This document shows, piece by piece, positions 6,872-15,006 of a DNA stretch of 64,000 bases. The DNA comes from Saccharibacillus sp. JS10 (lineage in GTDB: Bacteria > Bacillota > Bacilli > Paenibacillales > Paenibacillaceae): NCBI RefSeq assembly GCF_024436065.1, contig NZ_JANFNS010000002.1, forward strand, positions 682,001 through 746,000, in the 5' to 3' direction. The first letter of the stretch is position 1, and every line of letters begins with the position of its first letter. Under the pieces are notes generated by a model that worked only from the letters and a program-made list of their open reading frames with translations, was not told where the DNA came from and did no database searches. Position numbers and translations under genes: made by a program.

Positions 6872-8431
6872 ATGTCTATCCGTTTACGTTTGACCGCTTG
6901 GTACTCAGGCATTCTTGCGTTGACTTTATTAATGTTCAGCGGAATTATTTATACATTCGTCTACTACAATACGTATCAGAATACGTACGACACTTGGCAA
7001 AGTCGGATTCGAGAACAAATTCGGCAAAGTATTGTTGTGGATCAGACCGGCAGAGTAACGTCGGATATCAATATGGCGAATCTGCTCAAAACGATCGATA
7101 GTCGGTTATACGTACAAATTTACGATTATCGTACACGAACGTTGAAGCAATCGACCAATATGGCTTTTGTCAGCCCGACGTTCAAATTCAACGTGCCGGA
7201 GTTAGATGAAATCAACCAAGATTTCAGCCGGATCTATACAGAAAGTCGTCCGTACCTCATGTATCAGCAAGTATTGAGCACCGGTAACGGAGATCCTGTA
7301 TTACTGCAAATTGCAGCAAGTACCGAAGAAGCCGAAAATTTGTTATCCGATCTCCGGTTTATTTTGTTGATGGGCTCGTTGTCGACGTTGATTTTGGCAT
7401 TTACTTTAGGGCTGTTTTTGGCGAGGAAATCGATGGCACCGATCGGCAAAGTCATTGAAGCGGCGAACGCCGTTCAAACGAGTAGCGATCTGAGCGTACG
7501 AATCGATTATACAGGCCCTCAAGATGAAGTGGGTCAACTGATCAGTACCGTTAACCGGATGTTGGGGCGTACCGAGCACTTTTACAAAGATTTAGAAGAA
7601 TCTTACCGGGCGCAGCGACGTTTTGTATCTGATGCTTCGCATGAGCTGCGTACACCGCTTACGACAATTCGCGGCAATACGGATTTGCTCAAAAAGATTT
7701 GGACGATGGACGGCGCTTCTTCCAGACTGAGCGAAGAAGATTTGAAGCAAATGTCGGTCGAAGCCATTGGCGATATTGCGGATGAATCCGAGCGTATGAG
7801 CCGCTTGATCGGCGATATGTTGTCGCTGGCAAGAGCAGATGCCGGGCAGACGATGCAAAAAGAATGGTTGGAACTCGGTCCGCTGGTTGAAGATGTAGTG
7901 CGCCGTGCACAATTTTTACCGCATCAAGCGGAATGGGCGCCCGGCGATTTAAGCGCTTTGGACGGTATTGCAGTGATTGGCAACAAAGATTATTTGCAGC
8001 AAATGTTGTTTATTTTTATCGAAAACTCGTTCAAATATACGACAGAAGGGCAAGTGTCTCTAGACATCGTCGTGTACCGTCAACAAGTCGGGATTCGAGT
8101 GAAAGATAGCGGAATCGGCATGGACAAGGACGAAGTGCCGCATATTTTCGAACGGTTCTACCGCGCGGACGAATCACGCGGGAAAACACCGGGCACAGGG
8201 CTTGGACTGTCGATCGCCAAATGGATTATTGACGAACATCAAGGCTCCGTTGAGGTGGTGACAGTCAAAGGCGAAGGGTCAACGTTTATTATTTGGCTGC
8301 CCGCATTATTCCCGGAAATCCAGGCTGCTGAAGATATCGAAGTCTTTTACGAAGACGAACCGATCGAAATTAATCCGGAAGTAAACGAAGAAAGTAAGCC
8401 AAAGTCTACCGATTCGGGTAAAGAGACATAG
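6872..8431 (+). CDS. Sensor histidine kinase, partner of the adjacent regulator
   Basis: A 519-aa membrane kinase. An N-terminal membrane segment (about 10-32), an extracellular sensor region of about 125 residues and a second segment (about 163-183) precede a HAMP domain (about 185-235). The HisKA motif FVSDASHELRTPLTTIRGN contains His257. HATPase_c motifs are ENSFKY (N), DSGIGMDKDEV (G1), FERFYRADESR (F) and GTGLGLSIAK (G2). An acidic tail of about 45 residues ends the protein. Together with the upstream regulator it forms a two-gene operon with one ribosome site (AAAGGGGGC) in the gap. Confidence 0.9.
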   Translation: MSIRLRLTAWYSGILALTLLMFSGIIYTFVYYNTYQNTYDTWQSRIREQIRQSIVVDQTGRVTSDINMANLLKTIDSRLYVQIYDYRTRTLKQSTNMAFVSPTFKFNVPELDEINQDFSRIYTESRPYLMYQQVLSTGNGDPVLLQIAASTEEAENLLSDLRFILLMGSLSTLILAFTLGLFLARKSMAPIGKVIEAANAVQTSSDLSVRIDYTGPQDEVGQLISTVNRMLGRTEHFYKDLEESYRAQRRFVSDASHELRTPLTTIRGNTDLLKKIWTMDGASSRLSEEDLKQMSVEAIGDIADESERMSRLIGDMLSLARADAGQTMQKEWLELGPLVEDVVRRAQFLPHQAEWAPGDLSALDGIAVIGNKDYLQQMLFIFIENSFKYTTEGQVSLDIVVYRQQVGIRVKDSGIGMDKDEVPHIFERFYRADESRGKTPGTGLGLSIAKWIIDEHQGSVEVVTVKGEGSTFIIWLPALFPEIQAAEDIEVFYEDEPIEINPEVNEESKPKSTDSGKET

Positions 8432-8507
8432 AGGCTGTACGTCTTCCGATATCACGAGAAAAGAAGGCGATCTTCTCACCAGCAAACGCGCTGATTGGAA
8501 GCTCGCC

Positions 8508-8536
8508 TTTCTTCGGCTTACAGAATACGTTATAAT
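8508..8536 (+). promoter_or_regulatory. Candidate sigma-A promoter for ispH
   Basis: TTTCTT (8508-8513), a 17-bp spacer, then a perfect TATAAT (8531-8536). An imperfect hairpin (GAAGGCGAtctt / aagctCGCCTTTC, about 8460-8513) just upstream may end the kinase transcript, but lacks a clean T run. Confidence 0.5.
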
Positions 8537-8594
8537 CGGGATATACGCGAGATTTCGCGTTTGAAGCCATGAATCCGAAAGCAGGTGCTAATAG

Positions 8595-9560
8595 ATGGAA
8601 GTTCTACGTATCGCCCCGCGCGGCTATTGCTATGGAGTCGTTGACGCTATGGTGCTGGCTAGACAAGCGGCAAAAAATCTCGATCTGCCAAGACCTATTT
8701 ATATACTCGGGATGATCGTGCACAACGCACACGTGACCCAATCGTTCGAAGACGAAGGCATCATTACGCTCGACGGACCGAACCGTTTGGAGATTTTGGA
8801 GCAAGTGGATCAAGGCACGGTTATCTTTACCGCACACGGCGTGTCTCCGGAAGTTCGCAAGCGTGCTCGTGAGCGCGGTCTGACGACCGTCGATGCGACA
8901 TGCCCGGATGTCACGAAGACCCATGATTTGATTCGCGAGAAAGCCGATGAAGGCTACGAAATCATTTATATTGGCAAAAGAAATCATCCTGAACCCGAAG
9001 GCGCGATCGGAATCGCTCCGGACAAAGTTCATTTGATTGAAAAAGAAGAAGAAATTCAACATCTGAATGTACCCAATGGCAAAATCATTATCACAAACCA
9101 GACGACCATGAGCCAATGGGACATCAAAACGATTATGAAAATGTTGCTGGAACGTTACCCGGGAGCTGAAGTTCATAACGAAATTTGTTTGGCGACGCAA
9201 GTCCGTCAAGAAGCGGTTGCCGAGCAAGCCGGTCAAGCGGATCTCGTGATCGTCGTTGGTGATCCGCGCAGTAACAACTCGAACCGCCTTGCGCAAGTCT
9301 CGGAAGAGATTGCAGGCACTACGGCTTACCGCGTCTCTGACGTGAGCGAGATCAAGCAAGAATGGCTGATGGGTATCTCCAAAGTCGCAGTGACGGCTGG
9401 AGCATCGACGCCTACGCCGATTACGAAAGAAGTCATCAATTATTTGGAACAGTTCGAAGAAAGCGATGCGGCGACTTGGGAAATCAAGCGCACTATCGAT
9501 ATGAAGAAACTGCTGCCGCCGGTTCGTGAAAAAACAAAAGTTAAAGCACAAGCAGAATAA
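8595..9560 (+). CDS. ispH: 4-hydroxy-3-methylbut-2-enyl diphosphate reductase
   Basis: The last enzyme of the MEP isoprenoid pathway, reducing HMBPP to IPP and DMAPP with a [4Fe-4S] cluster. The three cluster cysteines are at C12 (APRGYCYGV), C103 ([11 protein letters not shown]) and C198 ([11 protein letters not shown]). Other family motifs present are [30 protein letters not shown] and [11 protein letters not shown]. Length is 321 aa, normal for the family. The ATG has a GCAGGTG ribosome site. It is a single-gene unit with a promoter-like element in front and two terminators behind. Confidence 0.96.
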   Translation: MEVLRIAPRGYCYGVVDAMVLARQAAKNLDLPRPIYILGMIVHNAHVTQSFEDEGIITLDGPNRLEILEQVDQGTVIFTAHGVSPEVRKRARERGLTTVDATCPDVTKTHDLIREKADEGYEIIYIGKRNHPEPEGAIGIAPDKVHLIEKEEEIQHLNVPNGKIIITNQTTMSQWDIKTIMKMLLERYPGAEVHNEICLATQVRQEAVAEQAGQADLVIVVGDPRSNNSNRLAQVSEEIAGTTAYRVSDVSEIKQEWLMGISKVAVTAGASTPTPITKEVINYLEQFEESDAATWEIKRTIDMKKLLPPVREKTKVKAQAE

Positions 9561-9568
9561 GGATTAGT

Positions 9569-9613
9569 AAAAGCCTCTTTTCTTTTTTTATCAAAGATTA
9601 GAGGCTTTTTTTA
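9569..9613 (+). terminator. Intrinsic terminator after ispH
   Basis: AAAGCCTCT and AGAGGCTTTTTTT arms enclose an AT-rich loop and are followed by a T run. Confidence 0.75.
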
Positions 9614-9618
9614 TTTTT

Positions 9619-9650
9619 AAAAAGCTCTTGCGGTTGACGGAGAGCTTTTT
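9619..9650 (+). terminator. Second terminator-like hairpin after ispH
   Basis: AAAAGCTCT ... AGAGCTTTTTG, directly after the first terminator; a tandem pair before the DAHP synthase gene. Confidence 0.6.
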
Positions 9651-9778
9651 GTTTGTTAATATTGCTTTATTGGATAAAAGCCTAAAAGCATAAAAGCGTT
9701 TAAGTGCGAAAGAGTCCGTGGGGTACAGACATCTCGGGAACAACGTTCCTATTCTTATATTGAAGGGAAGAGATAATC

Positions 9779-10843
9779 ATGATCGCTATTTTATCGAACC
9801 AAGCTCCGGAGGAGCAATTGCAAGACGTAATTCGTACGATTGAAAAAGAAGGGCTGACCGTACATGTATCGCGAGGCTCAGACCGAACGGTTGTCGGATT
9901 GGTGGGTCAAGCCGAACCTAGACTTGCGGAGCATCTGCGTCAAATGAAAGGCGTCGAAGAAGTCGTGAAGATCTCCAAATCATACAAATTGGCAAGTCGC
10001 GATTTCCACCCGGAAGATACAGTGATTCAGATCGGCGACGTGAAGATCGGTGGCGGCGAACTGGTTGTGATGGGTGGACCTTGCGCAGTAGAATCGGCGG
10101 AGCAGATCGACGAGATCGCCAGACTTGTAAAAGCCGCAGGCGGACAAGTTCTTCGCGGCGGAGCATTCAAGCCTCGTACAGGCCCTTACAGCTTCCAGGG
10201 CGTAGGCGTAGAAGGTCTGATCATGATGGCGGAAGCGGGTAAAAAGCACGGCTTGCTGACAATCACAGAAGTCATGACTCCAGAATATGTCGATATTTGC
10301 GCGGAATACGCCGATATTCTTCAAATCGGTACACGCAATATGCAGAACTTCGATCTATTGCGTAAGCTTGGTACTTGCGGTCGACCTGTATTGCTCAAGC
10401 GCGGCTTCAGCGCGACTTATGATGAACTGCTCAATGCTGCCGAGTACATTTTGGCAGGGGGCAATCCAGATGTGATGCTCTGCGAGCGCGGTATTCGTAC
10501 ATTCGAATCCTACACGCGCAACACGCTGGATCTTGCAGCGATTCCGGCTTTGCAAAGTCTGAGCCATCTTCCGGTTATTTCTGATCCGAGTCACGGTACA
10601 GGCAGACGCGAATTGGTTGAACCGATGGCAAAAGCTTCGGTAGCAGCCGGTGCGGACGGTCTGATTATCGAAATGCACACCGATCCGGACAATTCGATGA
10701 CAGGTGACGGGGTTCAATCGTTATTCCCGGATCAGTTCGCAGGCTTAATGCGTGATTTGGAGCAGTTATCCCCGATCGTTGGCAAAAGTTTCTCGACAAC
10801 CAAAGCCGAAGCCGAAGCTTTTAAAAATTGGGCGATCGTCTAA
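9779..10843 (+). CDS. aroF: 3-deoxy-7-phosphoheptulonate synthase (type I beta)
   Basis: Condenses PEP and erythrose 4-phosphate at the entry of the shikimate pathway. Residues 1-70 form the ferredoxin-like N-terminal domain found in feedback-regulated enzymes of the Thermotoga type. The catalytic barrel (about 85-345) shows GGPCAVES, GGAFKPRTGPYSFQG, QIGTRNMQNF, LLKRGFSAT, CERGIRTFE, DPSHGTGRRELV and EMHTDPD. Total 354 aa. No chorismate mutase domain is fused, unlike B. subtilis AroA. The 125-base leader shows no T-box or anti-terminator that I can identify. The gene stands alone and is closed by a terminator. Confidence 0.94.
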   Translation: MIAILSNQAPEEQLQDVIRTIEKEGLTVHVSRGSDRTVVGLVGQAEPRLAEHLRQMKGVEEVVKISKSYKLASRDFHPEDTVIQIGDVKIGGGELVVMGGPCAVESAEQIDEIARLVKAAGGQVLRGGAFKPRTGPYSFQGVGVEGLIMMAEAGKKHGLLTITEVMTPEYVDICAEYADILQIGTRNMQNFDLLRKLGTCGRPVLLKRGFSATYDELLNAAEYILAGGNPDVMLCERGIRTFESYTRNTLDLAAIPALQSLSHLPVISDPSHGTGRRELVEPMAKASVAAGADGLIIEMHTDPDNSMTGDGVQSLFPDQFAGLMRDLEQLSPIVGKSFSTTKAEAEAFKNWAIV

Positions 10844-10900
10844 TTTTTGAACATTTATATTCCGTAACATGTCTATTTTTAAAACGTTTACAAAATGAGT

Positions 10901-10943
10901 AGAGCCCGCATCGTACCGCGATTTATGGTCGATGACGGGCTTT
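10901..10943 (+). terminator. Intrinsic terminator after the DAHP synthase gene
   Basis: AGAGCCCGC(ATC) and GACGGGCTTT arms with a T-rich end, about 60 bases after the stop codon. Confidence 0.7.
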
Positions 10944-10973
10944 CTTATCAAAGATCGATAAATCGCATCAAAG

Positions 10974-10990
10974 TGTAAGCATAACTCACA
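10974..10990. promoter_or_regulatory. GlnR/TnrA-type operator
   Basis: TGTAAGCATAACTCACA matches the GlnR/TnrA consensus TGTNA-N7-TNACA at every defined base. It is centred about 72 bp upstream of the start predicted from the glnA promoter. A second, wider dyad TGTCA-N11-TGACA (10992-11012) lies directly between it and the -35. Confidence 0.75.
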
Positions 10991-11018
10991 TTGTCATAAA
11001 AAATACCTGACATGAGTA

Positions 11019-11047
11019 TTGACTGCTAAATGGTGCCGTTTTATAAT
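11019..11047 (+). promoter_or_regulatory. Sigma-A promoter of glnA
   Basis: TTGACT (11019-11024), exactly 17 bp, then TATAAT (11042-11047). One of the best promoters in the window, with the nitrogen-type operator just upstream. Confidence 0.8.
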
Positions 11048-11123
11048 GACGACAGCTAAAAAGATCATGAACGTTTCACGAAGTATATTCGTTCAATGTT
11101 CGGAAATTTGGGAGGAAAGTGAC

Positions 11124-12548
11124 ATGTCGGTAGAAAAAGTATTGAAGCTTATTCAGGAGAATAATATTGAGTGGGTTGATTTTCGTTTTGTAGATCTGTC
11201 GGGCAGAACTCACCACATTTCTGTTCCTGCCAGTGCAGTAGAAGAAGAAACGTTTGAAAATGGGGTAGCGTTTGACGGTTCGTCGATTCCAGGTTTCAGA
11301 GGGATCGAAGAGTCGGATATGGTTATGATGCCTGATACTGAATCGGTCTTCATTGACGCTTTCACTGCTCATCCAACATTGAACATTATGTGTGATATTT
11401 ATACGCCAGATGGCGAACATTACGATCGTGACCCTCGCGGTATCGCTGAGAAAGCTGAAGCTTTCATGCAAGCAAGCGGCGTAGGTTCGGATGCCTTTTT
11501 CGCACCGGAATCCGAGTTCTTCATTTTCGATGATGTCCGTTACGAAAGCGGCATGAACAGCTCTTCGTTCTCGGTTGATTCCGAAGAAGCGGCTTGGAAT
11601 ACAGCTCGCAAAGAAGAAGGCGGCAACTTAGGGTTTAAAGTCGGCGTTAAAGGCGGATATGTACCGGTTGCTCCAGTAGACAGCCAACAAGACATCCGTA
11701 GCGAAATGTGCCGTTTGCTTGAAGAAGCAGGTCTTGTGATCGAACGTCATCACCACGAAGTTGCAACAGCGGGCCAAGCCGAAATCAACTTCCGTTTTGA
11801 TACATTGAAAAAAACAGCAGACAACCTGCAAAAATATAAATACATCGTGCATAACACGGCTCGCCAATACGGCAAAACCGCGACATTTATGCCAAAACCT
11901 CTTTTCGGAGACAATGGTAGCGGCATGCACGTTCACCAATCGATCTTCAAAGACGGAGAGCCTTTGTTCTACGAAAAAGGCGGCTATGCAAACTTGAGCG
12001 AAATGGCGCTGAACTACATCGGCGGTATTTTGTATCACGCTCCAGCTTTGATCGCATTGACTAACCCAAGTACCAACTCGTTCAAACGTTTGGTTCCAGG
12101 TTATGAAGCGCCGGTTAACCTCGTATTCTCGAAAGGTAACCGTTCGGCAGCTGTACGTATCCCAGTCGCTGCTGTAACGCCAAAAGGCTGTCGTATCGAG
12201 TTCCGTACACCGGACTCCACAGCTAACCCTTACCTTGCATTCTCCGCGATGCTGATGGCGGGTCTGGACGGAATCAAAAAGAAAATCAACCCGGTTGAGC
12301 TTGGCTACGGCCCTGCTGACAAAAACTTGTACGATCTGCCGGAATCCGAGAAATCGCAAATCCGCAGCGTTCCAGGTTCTTTGGAAGAAGCGCTTGACTC
12401 TCTTGAAGCAGATAGCTCGTTCTTGACTGAAGGTGGCGTCTTCTCCGAAGACTTCATCGCGAACTATATCGCATTCAAACGTGCTGAAGCCAAACAAGTC
12501 TCGATCCGTGTTCATCCACACGAGTACAGCTTGTACTACGATTGCTAA
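11124..12548 (+). CDS. glnA: Type I glutamine synthetase, GSI-beta-like
   Basis: Makes glutamine from glutamate, ammonia and ATP. Family motifs include FDGSSIPGFRGIEESDM, FFAPESEFFIF, HHHEVATAGQAEINFRF, KPLFGDNGSGMHVHQS, NPSTNSFKRLVPGYEAPVNL and RIEFRTPDSTANPYLAF. At 474 aa it is about 30 residues longer than the GSI-alpha enzyme of B. subtilis. The region around Tyr403 (DKNLYDLPESEK, then SLEEALDSL) closely resembles the adenylylation loop of proteobacterial GSI-beta, and the C-terminus ends HPHEYSLYYDC like those enzymes. The ATG at 11124 has GGGAGGAAAG in front; upstream in-frame starts lie in the promoter region. No glnR is adjacent; the operator at 10974 suggests nitrogen control. Confidence 0.94.
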   Translation: MSVEKVLKLIQENNIEWVDFRFVDLSGRTHHISVPASAVEEETFENGVAFDGSSIPGFRGIEESDMVMMPDTESVFIDAFTAHPTLNIMCDIYTPDGEHYDRDPRGIAEKAEAFMQASGVGSDAFFAPESEFFIFDDVRYESGMNSSSFSVDSEEAAWNTARKEEGGNLGFKVGVKGGYVPVAPVDSQQDIRSEMCRLLEEAGLVIERHHHEVATAGQAEINFRFDTLKKTADNLQKYKYIVHNTARQYGKTATFMPKPLFGDNGSGMHVHQSIFKDGEPLFYEKGGYANLSEMALNYIGGILYHAPALIALTNPSTNSFKRLVPGYEAPVNLVFSKGNRSAAVRIPVAAVTPKGCRIEFRTPDSTANPYLAFSAMLMAGLDGIKKKINPVELGYGPADKNLYDLPESEKSQIRSVPGSLEEALDSLEADSSFLTEGGVFSEDFIANYIAFKRAEAKQVSIRVHPHEYSLYYDC

Positions 12549-12570
12549 TCGCAATAATCATCGTTTTACC

Positions 12571-12611
12571 GCAGCCTTTGCTCTTTTTGAGAGCGAAGGC
12601 TGCATTTTTTA
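12571..12611 (+). terminator. Intrinsic terminator after glnA
   Basis: GCAGCCTTTGCTCT and AGAGCGAAGGCTGC form a long, nearly perfect stem followed by ATTTTTT. Confidence 0.9.
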
Positions 12612-12717
12612 TAGCAAGCGCCAAATCGGTAAAACCGAACATTCAAGTTAGCAGAATCAAACAGATACAGCCGCTTTTTAAACAATCCGTTATTGCGTTA
12701 TCGCGTTGTAGTTGTAC

Positions 12718-12746
12718 TTGAAGTAATGTTAGATTGCTGTTATGAT
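12718..12746 (+). promoter_or_regulatory. Candidate sigma-A promoter of serC
   Basis: TTGAAG, a 17-bp spacer containing a TG just before the -10, then TATGAT. Confidence 0.55.
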
Positions 12747-12783
12747 TAACCCTAAATTACAGGCTTGAGGAGGCATTTGATTC

Positions 12784-13872
12784 ATGGGCAAACGGGCTTA
12801 CAATTTTAATGCGGGACCCGCTGCGTTACCACTTGAAGTGCTAGAGCGTGCGCAGGCGGAATTTGTAGAGTTTCAAGGTACAGGCATGTCGATCATGGAA
12901 ATGTCTCACCGCGGAGCCGTGTATGAAAGTGTACATAACGAAGCGCAAGAACGGCTGCTGAAGTTGCTTGGCAATCCGTCCGGGTATAAGACGCTGTTCC
13001 TTCAAGGCGGAGCGAGCACGCAATTTGCGATGCTTCCGATGAACTTGCTGACACCTGGCAAATCGGCAGGTTATGTGATGACCGGCAGCTGGGCGTCCAA
13101 AGCGGTCAAAGAAGCCAAGTTGATCGGAGATACGTATACGGCGGCTTCCACAGAATCAGACAAGTTCACACGGATGCCTTCGCAAAGCGAAATTGAAGTA
13201 CGTGAAGATGCGGCTTATGTGCATATTACATCTAACGAGACGATCGAAGGGACACAATTCGCTCAGTACCCGAGTACAGGCAATGTGCCGCTGATCGCCG
13301 ATCTGTCCAGCGATATTTTTTGCCGTCCTTTAGATATGGAGAACTTCGGTATGATCTACGCGGGCGCTCAAAAAAATCTAGGGCCTTCAGGTGTCACGAT
13401 CGTTGTTGCCAAAGAAGAACTGTTGGCGCAAGAAGTGAAAACAATTCCGACGGTGTTCCGCTATGCGACGCATTTGTCGAACAATTCGCTGTACAACACT
13501 CCGCCTTCTTTCTCGATTTATATGGTGAATCAGACGCTTCGTTGGATTGAAGAACAAGGCGGCTTACAAGGGATTCACGAAAAAAATAATACAAAAGCCA
13601 AACTGCTGTATGATGCGATCGACGGTAGCGGAGGATTCTACACCGGAGTCGCTCAGCAAGATAGCCGTTCGATCATGAATGTCACGTTCCGTTTAGGATC
13701 AGAAGAGTTAGAAAAAGCTTTTGCCAAAGAAAGCGAACAGCAAGGCTTTGTCGGTCTTAAAGGTCATCGGAGTGTTGGGGGTCTGCGTGCTTCGATCTAC
13801 AATGCAGTGCCTTATGAGAGTGTTGCGGCGTTAGTTGACTTTATGAACGATTTCCAAAAGCGCAACGGGTAA
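12784..13872 (+). CDS. serC: Phosphoserine aminotransferase
   Basis: A PLP-dependent class V aminotransferase converting 3-phosphohydroxypyruvate to phosphoserine in serine synthesis, also able to act in the pyridoxal route. The N-terminus YNFNAGPAALPLEVLE, the LFLQGGASTQFAMLPMNLL segment, the PLP lysine in YAGAQKNLGPSG and the C-terminal GHRSVGGLRASIYNA are diagnostic. 362 aa, the usual length. The ATG has a GAGGAGG site. No serA or serB is adjacent; it has its own promoter and terminator. Confidence 0.95.
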   Translation: MGKRAYNFNAGPAALPLEVLERAQAEFVEFQGTGMSIMEMSHRGAVYESVHNEAQERLLKLLGNPSGYKTLFLQGGASTQFAMLPMNLLTPGKSAGYVMTGSWASKAVKEAKLIGDTYTAASTESDKFTRMPSQSEIEVREDAAYVHITSNETIEGTQFAQYPSTGNVPLIADLSSDIFCRPLDMENFGMIYAGAQKNLGPSGVTIVVAKEELLAQEVKTIPTVFRYATHLSNNSLYNTPPSFSIYMVNQTLRWIEEQGGLQGIHEKNNTKAKLLYDAIDGSGGFYTGVAQQDSRSIMNVTFRLGSEELEKAFAKESEQQGFVGLKGHRSVGGLRASIYNAVPYESVAALVDFMNDFQKRNG

Positions 13873-13936
13873 TCGTAAACAGGTCTGTTCTTCCCTTAGG
13901 CTTGCGATTGCAGTAGTATAGAAATAGAAGAGACGG

Positions 13937-13967
13937 AAAAAGCCGCCCCATCTTCGGGCGGCTTTTA
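13937..13967 (+). terminator. Intrinsic terminator after serC
   Basis: AAAGCCGCCC-catctt-CGGGCGGCTTTT. Confidence 0.88.
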
Positions 13968-14033
13968 TGCGTGTGTGTACATCTAATCAACCGCAACAAG
14001 TCCTTATTTTTTTGAAACGGAGTGAACTTATTT

Positions 14034-14501
14034 ATGGCTTTTCATATCGTATTGGTTGAACCGGAGATTCCTGCAAATACGGGCAATATTTCGCGCACTT
14101 GCGCGGCGACAGATACGCATCTGCACTTGGTACGCCCGCTTGGATTTAATACCGATGATGCTTCTTTAAGACGTGCGGGTCTTGATTATTGGCCTTCTGT
14201 GAAACTCGAGTATCATGATTCGTTTGCGGAGCTGCAAGCGAAATATCCAGAAGGACGTTTTTTCTATGCCACGACAAAAGCGACCAAGCGTTATAGCGAT
14301 ATTCAATTTCAAGACGGCGATTTTCTGGTATTCGGAAAAGAAACGAAAGGATTACCGCCTGAACTGATTGCGGCAAATCCAGAAACCGCGATTCGTTTAC
14401 CTATGAGAACGGAGCATGTTCGATCGCTCAATTTGTCGAATTCGGTAGCCATCATGCTGTACGAAGCCCTTCGTCAAACTGATTTTCCGGGTATGGAATA
14501 A
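14034..14501 (+). CDS. trmL: tRNA (cytidine(34)-2'-O)-methyltransferase TrmL
   Basis: A SPOUT-fold methyltransferase that modifies the wobble base of leucine tRNAs using SAM. Motifs of the YibK/CspR family are present: LVEPEIPANTGNISRTCAAT at the start, LRRAGLDYWP, LVFGKETKGLP (knot loop) and LNLSNSVAIMLYEALRQ at the end. 155 aa is normal. I chose ATG 14034; an in-frame GTG at 14022 overlaps the CGGAG ribosome site. A single gene with no operon partner. Confidence 0.92.
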   Translation: MAFHIVLVEPEIPANTGNISRTCAATDTHLHLVRPLGFNTDDASLRRAGLDYWPSVKLEYHDSFAELQAKYPEGRFFYATTKATKRYSDIQFQDGDFLVFGKETKGLPPELIAANPETAIRLPMRTEHVRSLNLSNSVAIMLYEALRQTDFPGME

Positions 14502-14664
14502 TCTTTTGATTAGATAAAAGACCGATAATTAACCAGCGTTGCTTTTTTTTGCTCAACAAGCAGGAATTCTTAAATCGACCTCGAATATCTAATCTTGGGT
14601 TTGCAGAATCATCTCTGCAGGTGGGGCAGAAATAGCAAACTAAACTAAAAGAGGTGTTTTTATT

Positions 14665-14919
14665 ATGAAACCTGCTGGAGTCGTCCGCAAAGTAGACCAA
14701 TTAGGACGTATTGTTCTTCCCAAATCGCTAAGAAAAAGATATCAAATGAATGAAGGCGATCCGGTTGAAATTTTGGTTCAGGGAGATCATATCATTTTGG
14801 AGCGTTACCATCCGAAATGCGTGTTCTGCGGTTCGATCGATGAGGTTAGCGAATTTAAAGATCGTTATATCTGCGGAGCTTGCGTCGGCGATATGATAGA
14901 TCTTCCTAAACATGGCTAA
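14665..14919 (+). CDS. AbrB-family regulator with C-terminal zinc-ribbon
   Basis: 84 aa. Residues 1-48 are the AbrB/SpoVT swapped-hairpin DNA-binding domain (GVVRKVDQLGRIVLPKSLRK, then MNEGDPVEILVQGDHIILERY). Unlike B. subtilis AbrB, the C-terminal part carries two CxxC pairs, Cys52/Cys55 (KCVFCG) and Cys70/Cys73 (ICGACV), that look like a small zinc ribbon. It should act as a dimeric or tetrameric DNA-binding transition-state regulator; targets cannot be read from the sequence. The ATG has an AAAGAGGTG site. A bidirectional terminator separates it from the convergent gene. Confidence 0.88.
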   Translation: MKPAGVVRKVDQLGRIVLPKSLRKRYQMNEGDPVEILVQGDHIILERYHPKCVFCGSIDEVSEFKDRYICGACVGDMIDLPKHG

Positions 14920-14949
14920 AATCACATTGAAAACATCCGTATCATGCAA

Positions 14950-14976
14950 AAAAAGAGCCTGAAGGCTCTTTTTTTG
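14950..14976. terminator. Bidirectional terminator between abrB-like and NAGPA genes
   Basis: AAAAAAAGAGCC-tgaa-GGCTCTTTTTTT is symmetric with A and T runs on both sides, suiting two convergent genes. Confidence 0.9.
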
Positions 14977-15006
14977 TCATCATTTTTGAATGGCTGTAGC
15001 TATAGT

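Noticed and set aside
9654-9778. T-box or attenuator in the DAHP synthase leader
   Set aside because: No T-box sequence, specifier stem or terminator/antiterminator pair found.
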